DNA of 64,000 bases from Pseudomonadota bacterium. GTDB taxonomy: Bacteria; Pseudomonadota; Gammaproteobacteria; Burkholderiales; Rhodocyclaceae. Location of the stretch: assembly GCA_029776255.1 (NCBI GenBank), contig JAKOTN010000159.1, positions 62,001-126,000 of the forward strand, in the 5' to 3' direction. The notes beneath the pieces were generated by a model, which was given only the letters and a program-made list of their open reading frames with translations, ran no database searches and was not told the origin of the DNA. Both the position numbers and the translations under genes were made by a program. Within the stretch, counting starts at the first letter, position 1; each line of letters begins with the position of its first letter. Positions 58,504-64,000 of the stretch are shown here, piece by piece.

Positions 58504-60309
58504 ATGAATCTTGACCAACGCATCGGCGCCAGATCCGCTGGCGAAGGGTTCTTTTTTCGGGTTTGGGCACCGCACGCGACGGCGGTTTCGGTGGTCATTC
58601 AGGACGGTCCCTATTGGGAACGCACCGACCGGACGACCGAGCATCCGCTGGTCAGATGCGGTGACTATTGGAGCGCGACAGTCGCCCGAGCACGTGCCGA
58701 TCAGCTTTACCGCTTCCGAATCCGCTGCTCCGACGGCAGCGTCATCGAGCAGATCGACCCGGCGGCGCGCGACGTGATCAGTTCCGCGCTGACGCGCGGC
58801 GGCGACCCGGACAACCATAACGGCGCCGTGATGTTGTCCGACGAGGCGTTTCCCTGGGCGCCTTTCGTCACGCCCCGTTTCGAGAATTTCATCATTTATC
58901 AATTGCATGTCGGCAGTTTTGCCGGCCGTGGCGACGGTCTGGAGAAGGTTGGCGCCACCTTTGGCGATGTCGAGGGCAAGTTGCCCTACATTCGCGAAAT
59001 GGGCTTCAACTGCGTGCAGTTACTGCCGATCCACGAATTCGCCATGGACCGCTCCTGGGGTTACAACCCCGCGTCGTTCTTCGCGCCCGAGTCATCCTAC
59101 GGCGGGCCGACGCAGTTGCGGCAATTCGTGGACACCGCTCATCGCCTTGGATTGGCGGTGATTTTCGACGTGGTCTACAACCACGCCGGACCCGACGATA
59201 ACGTGTTGTGGGCTTTCGACGGCGATTCGACCGATGGCGGCATCTACTTCGAAGGCGGCCAAATGACCGATTGGGGCCGCGGTCCGGCGTGGTGGAAGCA
59301 GGAGGTGCAGGATTTCTTCTATCAGAACGCACGCATGTATTTCGAGGATTATCGCGCCGACGGCCTGCGTTTCGACGCCACCACCCAGATCAATGGCGAA
59401 CACTTGCGACGGGTGGTCGACCGGTTGCGCCGCGATTTTCCGGATAAATATCTGATCGCCGAACACCTGCCCGACAACCCGTGGATCATCGACCGCGGCC
59501 GGTTCTGCGCCACCTGGGACGCCGACGCGCATCACGAATGTCAGCGCGCCCTGGCCGGTCAGGAACCCCTGCGGAAGGTGCGGGGCCTTCTCGGTTGGGA
59601 GGGTTACGGCAACGCCTGGAATCTGGTCAGGTACACCCTCGGCTCGCACGATGACATCGGCGATCAGAAAAACGGCGACGCGGAAGACGGTCTGAGCAAC
59701 TGGGACAAACGCCACCGCTACCTGGTCGATCAACTCGGCGGGCGCCTGGACTGGTCCGCGCGGGCAAAATGCCGTCTGGCCTGGGCGCTCAATGTGTGCA
59801 TGCCCGGCACGCCGATGCTGTTCATGGGCTCGGAATGCCTGATGGCATCCCCGCACGTCGCCTGGGGCTACTGGCACGACGGCGTCGACGCGCGCGGCGA
59901 CCACCGTTTTCAGTGGCGCGTCGTCGCCGACGATCTGGCGGGCGAAATGCGCCGCCTGGTCGGCACCTGCAATGCCTTGCGCTGGCGGAACCCGGCCCTG
60001 CGCGCCGATTCCTTATGCGTCACGCACGAAGACCAGGATAATCAGGTGCTTGCCTTTACTCGCGCGTCCGGCGACAACCTCGTGCTGGTGGTGGTCAACC
60101 TTGGGGAGCGAAATTTCGGCGACCACGGTTACGGGGTGCGTACCGGTGGCAACCACGGACAATGGGAGCAGATCCTGTGCACGCAGGACGCGGCTCACGG
60201 CGGTTGGGACGGGGCCGGCAACGCCTATTACCAGCCGTTCACCACGTCCGACGGGCAGCTTTACATCAACTTGCCGAAACTGAGCGTGCTCGCGTTCCGG
60301 CGCCTTTGA
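58504..60309 (+). CDS. GH13 alpha-glucan enzyme, branching-enzyme-like, with N-terminal CBM48
   Basis: The 601-residue protein has an N-terminal CBM48/isoamylase-type beta domain (about 1-110: EGFFFRVWAPHATAVSVVI) and a GH13 barrel (IYQLHVGSF; VIFDVVYNHAGP; nucleophile Asp291 in GLRFDATTQ; acid/base Glu320 in IAEHLPD; Asp383/384 in GSHDDIG). The motifs and length lie between glycogen branching enzyme and malto-oligosyltrehalose trehalohydrolase; the substrate is not certain. No other glycogen or trehalose gene is nearby. It starts after GGGAG. Confidence 0.8.
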   Translation: MNLDQRIGARSAGEGFFFRVWAPHATAVSVVIQDGPYWERTDRTTEHPLVRCGDYWSATVARARADQLYRFRIRCSDGSVIEQIDPAARDVISSALTRGGDPDNHNGAVMLSDEAFPWAPFVTPRFENFIIYQLHVGSFAGRGDGLEKVGATFGDVEGKLPYIREMGFNCVQLLPIHEFAMDRSWGYNPASFFAPESSYGGPTQLRQFVDTAHRLGLAVIFDVVYNHAGPDDNVLWAFDGDSTDGGIYFEGGQMTDWGRGPAWWKQEVQDFFYQNARMYFEDYRADGLRFDATTQINGEHLRRVVDRLRRDFPDKYLIAEHLPDNPWIIDRGRFCATWDADAHHECQRALAGQEPLRKVRGLLGWEGYGNAWNLVRYTLGSHDDIGDQKNGDAEDGLSNWDKRHRYLVDQLGGRLDWSARAKCRLAWALNVCMPGTPMLFMGSECLMASPHVAWGYWHDGVDARGDHRFQWRVVADDLAGEMRRLVGTCNALRWRNPALRADSLCVTHEDQDNQVLAFTRASGDNLVLVVVNLGERNFGDHGYGVRTGGNHGQWEQILCTQDAAHGGWDGAGNAYYQPFTTSDGQLYINLPKLSVLAFRRL

Positions 60310-60324
60310 CGCCGCCGGCGCCGA

Positions 60325-61707
60325 TCAATCCAGGCGGGCCAGGGAGGATTTGGCCAAGGGCGGATTCTTGGCGAAATATTTTCTGATTCCCGAGAGGATG
60401 GCGTCGGCGATCTTGTCCTGATAGGCATCGTCGTTCAAGCGTTTTTCTTCCTCGGGGTTGGAGATGAACGCCGTCTCGACGAGAATCGACGGAATGTCCG
60501 GCGCCTTGAGAACCGCGAAGCCGGCCTGTTCGACATGCGCCTTGTGGAGCCGGTTGATGCCGCCGAGTTCGCCGAGCACCGCCTTGCCGAGTTTCAGGCT
60601 GTCGTTGATCGTCGCCGTTTGCGAGAGATCCAGCAAGGTGCGCGCCAGAACCGGGTCCTTGACGTCGATATTCACGCCGCCGATCAGATCGGCGGCGTTT
60701 TCTTTCTGCGCCAGATAACGGGCCGCCGAACTAGTGGCGCCGCTCTGGGAAAGCACGAAAACCGACGAGCCGTTGGCATCCGGCCGGATGAAGGCATCGG
60801 CGTGAATCGAAACGAACAAGTCGGACTGGATTCGACGCGCTTTTTGAACGCGCATCTGCAAGGGTACGAAGAAATCGGAATCGCGAGTCAACACCGCCCG
60901 CATGTTCGGCTCGGCCTCGATTTTCGCCCGCAAACGCTTGGCCACCGCCAACGTGACGTTCTTTTCCAGGCTGCCGCCGCTACCGATGGCGCCTGGGTCC
61001 TCGCCGCCGTGTCCGGGATCGAGCGTGATGGTCACCAGATGATCGACCACCGCCCGGCCCTGACGTTTGCTCACCGGTTTGTGCTCGGTCACCTCGGCGA
61101 CCGAGGCGGACTTCTTCTCCGCTTTCGGTTCCGGTTTGTTCTCCAACTTGTTTTCAAGCGGCGCGTCCTGGCGGGACTCGGGCTTGGGCGGACGCGTTTC
61201 CGCCGCCACCCCGGCGTCCTTGCCGTCGAGCAAGGCCAGCAGCGGATCGGGCGGCGCGGCGGGGTAAATGTCCAGCACCAGTCGATGGCCGTAGTTGCCG
61301 ATCGGCGGCAGTTCGAAAATCTGTGGCCGGGCCTCGCCCTTGAGTTCCAGCACCAGACGCACCACGCCCGGCTTGTAACGCCCGGCGCGCAACAACTTGA
61401 TATTCGGATCGTCGGGAGCCACCTTGCCGGCCAGACTTTCGAGCACGTTGTTCAGTTCGATGCCTTCAAGGTCGACCACCAGTCGTTCCGGGTTTTTCAC
61501 CGTCAGGTGGCTGTATTTCAGCGGCGCGCCGTGTTCGATGGTGACGCGGGTGTAATCGGCGGCGGGCCAGACGCGTACCGCCAGCACACCGGTGCCACGA
61601 TTGCCGATCGCCGACGACAAGGAACTGACCGAGAGCAGCAGCGACGCGCCGGCGAACGTGATCAGCCGGCGACGTCCGGCCAATGGCTGACGAGTGTATT
61701 TAGACAT
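60325..61707 (-). CDS. amiC: N-acetylmuramoyl-L-alanine amidase AmiC
   Basis: The 460-residue protein has a twin-arginine-like signal (AGRRRLITFAGASLLLSV), an AMIN domain (about 40-165) that targets it to the septum, a Lys/Glu/Pro-rich linker (about 180-225), and an Amidase_3 domain with the zinc ligands in LDPGHGGEDPGA, SLEKNVT and FVSIHADAF and the catalytic Glu in LVETAFISN. It splits septal peptidoglycan during cell separation. The ATG at 61707 lies behind GAGGAGG and inside the end of tsaE (46-base overlap). Confidence 0.93.
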   Translation of the reverse strand: MSKYTRQPLAGRRRLITFAGASLLLSVSSLSSAIGNRGTGVLAVRVWPAADYTRVTIEHGAPLKYSHLTVKNPERLVVDLEGIELNNVLESLAGKVAPDDPNIKLLRAGRYKPGVVRLVLELKGEARPQIFELPPIGNYGHRLVLDIYPAAPPDPLLALLDGKDAGVAAETRPPKPESRQDAPLENKLENKPEPKAEKKSASVAEVTEHKPVSKRQGRAVVDHLVTITLDPGHGGEDPGAIGSGGSLEKNVTLAVAKRLRAKIEAEPNMRAVLTRDSDFFVPLQMRVQKARRIQSDLFVSIHADAFIRPDANGSSVFVLSQSGATSSAARYLAQKENAADLIGGVNIDVKDPVLARTLLDLSQTATINDSLKLGKAVLGELGGINRLHKAHVEQAGFAVLKAPDIPSILVETAFISNPEEEKRLNDDAYQDKIADAILSGIRKYFAKNPPLAKSSLARLD

Positions 61708-62165
61708 TTCCGGCCCTCCTCGCTGCGCGCGACGATGTCCAGCGTCCGCCCGGCGCCGGCGAAGCGAAAGACCAGCATGAGATCGGGCGCGGGCACGTGG
61801 CCGGCCGCTTTTTCGGGCCACTCGACCAAGCACACGGCATCGTCGCGGAAATAGTCGCTAAATCCGGCATCGACAAACTCTTCTGGAAAGTTGAAGCGAT
61901 AGAAATCAAAGTGATACCAGTATATCTTCGAAATCACATAAATTTCAACCAATGCGTAGGTCGGGCTTTTGACCGTTCCGGCGTGACCGCGCGCGCGCAA
62001 CAGCGCGCGCACCAGTGCCGTTTTCCCCGCGCCCAGATCCCCGTCGAGCCAGACAACCGTTCCGGCCCGCAGCACGGGCGCCAGACGCTCGCCGAATCGG
62101 TCGGTCGCCGACGCGTCCGGCAGATGCACGGTCAGCGTCGACTGGTTATCATCCGGAGCATGCAC
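61662..62165 (-). CDS. tsaE: tRNA threonylcarbamoyladenosine biosynthesis ATPase TsaE
   Basis: From GTG 62165 the protein has 167 residues. It shows the Walker A GDLGAGKTALVRALL, SPTYALVE, YHFDFYRF and LVEWPEKA, all typical of TsaE, the ATPase that drives t6A37 synthesis. The frame is open far upstream opposite queG, which I read as a shadow. The exact start is uncertain, since no good ribosome site is visible. Confidence 0.88.
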   Translation of the reverse strand: MHAPDDNQSTLTVHLPDASATDRFGERLAPVLRAGTVVWLDGDLGAGKTALVRALLRARGHAGTVKSPTYALVEIYVISKIYWYHFDFYRFNFPEEFVDAGFSDYFRDDAVCLVEWPEKAAGHVPAPDLMLVFRFAGAGRTLDIVARSEEGRKCLNTLVSHWPDVAG

Positions 62166-63272
62166 GAAGGGAACTCTCGAAAAGACACCGCAACGGTGCC
62201 GGAAAACCACGCCGCTTACGTCGAAACGGTGCGAAGGATCAAGGACTGGGGGCTGGAACTGGGCTTCGCCTCGGTCGGCGTCGCCAGGGCCGATGTCGAC
62301 GCGGCCGCCCCGCGATTGTCGCGATGGCTGGCGCAGGGACGGCACGGCGAGATGGATTATATGGCCAAACACGCCGCCCTGCGCGCGGCCCCGGAGAAGC
62401 TGTGGCCCGGCGTCAGGTCGGTGATTTCCGCGCGCCTGCCGTATTGGCCGGTGGCCGCCGATGCCGAACAGGTGCTCGCCGATCGCCGGTTGGCGTATGT
62501 GTCGCGCTACGCGCTCGGTCGGGATTATCACCGGACCGTGCGGCAGCGGCTCCAGAAACTCGCCGAGCGTTTGCGACACCACGTCGCCGCATGGTGTCTC
62601 GCCGAGCCGTTCGCCTGGCGGGTATTCTCCGATTCGGCGCCGGTGCTGGAAACGGAATTCGCCACGCAGGCAGGTATCGCCTGGCGCGGCAAGCACACCT
62701 TGTCCCTGACCCGACAAGGCTCCTGGCATTTTCTCGGCGAAATTTACTGCAACCTGCCATTGCCCGCCGACATCCCGGGCGACGAACACTGCGGCGATTG
62801 CCGACGCTGTCTCGATGTCTGTCCAACACGGGCCATTGTCGCGCCGTATCAGCTCGACGCCCGCTTGTGCATTTCCTATTTGACCATCGAGTTGCCGGGC
62901 GCGATCCCGGAAGCGTTGCGCCCCCTGATCGGCAACCGGATCCATGGCTGCGACGACTGCCAGCTTTGTTGCCCGTGGAACCGTTTTGCCAGCATCGGCG
63001 ACCCGGATTTCGCCGTTCGTCACGGTCTCGACGCCACGCCGCTGACCGCCCTTTTCGCCTGGCGCCAGGACGAATTCGAAAGCCGTCTGGCGGGCAGCCC
63101 GATCCGTCGTATCGGTCATGCGCGCTGGCTGCGCAATATCGCCGTCGCGCTCGGCAACGCCGACCGTTCGCCGGCGGTGGTGACGGCCTTGCAGGCTCGT
63201 CGAGACGACCCGTCGCCCCTGGTTCGGGAGCATGTCGCCTGGGCCATCGCGCGGCAGCACGCGCGAATCTGA
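62160..63272 (+). CDS. queG: Epoxyqueuosine reductase QueG
   Basis: The 370-residue enzyme makes queuosine in tRNA from epoxyqueuosine using cobalamin and two [4Fe-4S] clusters. Visible are AARLPYW-like substrate-side segments, AFATPRR-position equivalents (ETEFATQAGIAWRGKHTL), and the two clusters CGDCRRCLDVCP and CDDCQLCCPWN. A HEAT-like tail (LGNADRSPAVVTALQ) follows. The start at 62160 overlaps the divergent tsaE start by six bases, so their promoters lie inside each other's 5' ends; a GTG near 62190 is an alternative. Confidence 0.9.
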   Translation: MHEGNSRKDTATVPENHAAYVETVRRIKDWGLELGFASVGVARADVDAAAPRLSRWLAQGRHGEMDYMAKHAALRAAPEKLWPGVRSVISARLPYWPVAADAEQVLADRRLAYVSRYALGRDYHRTVRQRLQKLAERLRHHVAAWCLAEPFAWRVFSDSAPVLETEFATQAGIAWRGKHTLSLTRQGSWHFLGEIYCNLPLPADIPGDEHCGDCRRCLDVCPTRAIVAPYQLDARLCISYLTIELPGAIPEALRPLIGNRIHGCDDCQLCCPWNRFASIGDPDFAVRHGLDATPLTALFAWRQDEFESRLAGSPIRRIGHARWLRNIAVALGNADRSPAVVTALQARRDDPSPLVREHVAWAIARQHARI

Positions 63273-63450
63273 CGCGTGTCGCCGCCGGGCCGTAAAAGAC
63301 CGGAAAAACAGGGAAGGACGCTGAATTATTGTTACTATTCAGCGCTGGCCGCGTTTTTTGGCGCGCGACGACGGCCCGTTGGTCGACCCGCGTCGCGCCG
63401 CCCGCCATCCTGGCGACGACCGTTCCACCGATTTGCGGCGAGGCCCGAAA

Positions 63451-64000
63451 ATGACTGTCAATCCCCTCCTTCACGCGCTGACATTGGCGCTCCTGGCCGG
63501 TGCCGCCCGCGCGTTGCCGGCCGCCGAACCGCCGCCGCTGTTGCTGGCCACGGTCGAGCACGGGCAGGCCGATGTCGCGCTGTACCTCGTCAGCGAAAAA
63601 CTCGACGGGGTGCGTGCCTTCTGGGATGGCCGGGCGCTGCGCACTCGCGCCGGCCACCCGATTCAGGCGCCATCGTGGTTTGTCGAACGCTTGCCGGCGC
63701 AGCCGCTCGACGGCGAGTTATGGCTTGGACGCGGGCGTTTCGAGGAACTGGTCGGCATCGTGCGCCGGCAGACGGCGGACGACGCCCAGTGGCGAAAGGT
63801 ACGCTACATGGTCTTTGAACTGCCGGGCGGCGACGGCACCTTCCGCGAGCGAGCGCAGCGGTTGCGCGAGTTGACCGGCCGGCTGGCGCTGCCCTGGTTG
63901 CAGGCGGTCGAGCAATTCACCTTCACCAATCGGCCGTCCCTGGAGGAAAAACTCGCGCAGGTGCTGCGCGCCGGCGGCGAGGGCTTGATGCTGCACCGCG
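63451..64000 (+). CDS. ATP-dependent DNA ligase with signal peptide (LigE-type), 5' part
   Basis: The frame runs off the right edge after 183 codons. A signal peptide (VNPLLHALTLALLAGAARAL) is followed by the ligase core: adenylated Lys50 in SEKLDGVRAFWDG, DGELWLGRGRFEELV, MVFELPG, and GEGLMLHR at the edge. This fits the short periplasmic LigE ligases, minimal enzymes without added domains, thought to act on extracellular or incoming DNA. The ATG at 63451 has GAGG upstream. The OB domain lies outside the window. Confidence 0.82.
   Translation, partial: MTVNPLLHALTLALLAGAARALPAAEPPPLLLATVEHGQADVALYLVSEKLDGVRAFWDGRALRTRAGHPIQAPSWFVERLPAQPLDGELWLGRGRFEELVGIVRRQTADDAQWRKVRYMVFELPGGDGTFRERAQRLRELTGRLALPWLQAVEQFTFTNRPSLEEKLAQVLRAGGEGLMLHR

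Noticed and set aside
62166-63260. Long upstream extension of the tsaE frame
   Set aside because: It is antisense to queG, and TsaE homologues are about 150-170 residues.

Overview
The window is chromosomal DNA of a GC-rich betaproteobacterium, most likely a member of the Rhodocyclales (Dechloromonas, Azonexus, Propionivibrio or Accumulibacter-like). I base this on the compact TCA block sdhCDAB-sdhE-gltA-odhA-odhB-lpd beside a GntR regulator and mdh, and on tmk-holB-pilZ-tatD, tsaE-amiC/queG and nnrS. The genus is an inference; no rRNA or tRNA gene was seen. I saw no insertion sequence, phage, CRISPR array or integrase, so this looks like core chromosome with a few accessory insertions.

Layout. 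1-1.2 kb: 5' part of a YcgR-like flagellar brake gene and a GloB/YcbL-type hydrolase. 1.3-13.9 kb: the TCA region, with 2-oxoglutarate dehydrogenase, citrate synthase and succinate dehydrogenase on the minus strand. A UTRA-type GntR regulator is divergent from malate dehydrogenase, with a strong palindrome between them. 14-21 kb: housekeeping and metabolic singletons (CitE-like lyase, MazG-like pyrophosphatase, RlmJ, nitronate monooxygenase-like flavoprotein, AEC transporter, RluA, NnrS). 21.2-27.4 kb: an accessory stretch holding a three-domain protein (DUF2235 hydrolase, PA-IL lectin-like module, complete beta-class GST), a radical SAM protein, a sirtuin, a DUF4337 membrane protein and a lipoprotein phosphoesterase.

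27.6-29.3 kb: the pit/DUF47 phosphate module. 30-39.9 kb: a signalling island with a CHASE histidine kinase and NtrC-type regulator pair, ArsS, a CHASE-PAS-GGDEF-EAL protein, and a nucleotide cyclase fused to an HDOD domain. 40-50 kb: alpha/beta hydrolase, an exonuclease with a degenerate GIY-YIG module, the mltG-tmk-holB-pilZ-tatD-ankyrin operon, YgfZ, an NRDE protein, an L,D-transpeptidase and TadA. 50-56.8 kb: a four-gene peptide ABC importer. 57-64 kb: FabI, a small membrane protein, a GH13 glucan enzyme, AmiC, TsaE, QueG and the start of an ATP-dependent DNA ligase with a signal peptide.

How it fits together. The first third supplies the oxidative TCA cycle from succinate to citrate and malate, probably under the local GntR regulator. 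The middle carries cyclic-nucleotide and two-component signalling, with PilZ/YcgR outputs at 44 kb and at the left edge. The last third is replication, envelope and peptide uptake. The most unusual single object is the hydrolase-lectin-GST fusion at 21169-23418; the cyclase-HDOD fusion is second. All functions are read from motifs and gene order; no database search was run.
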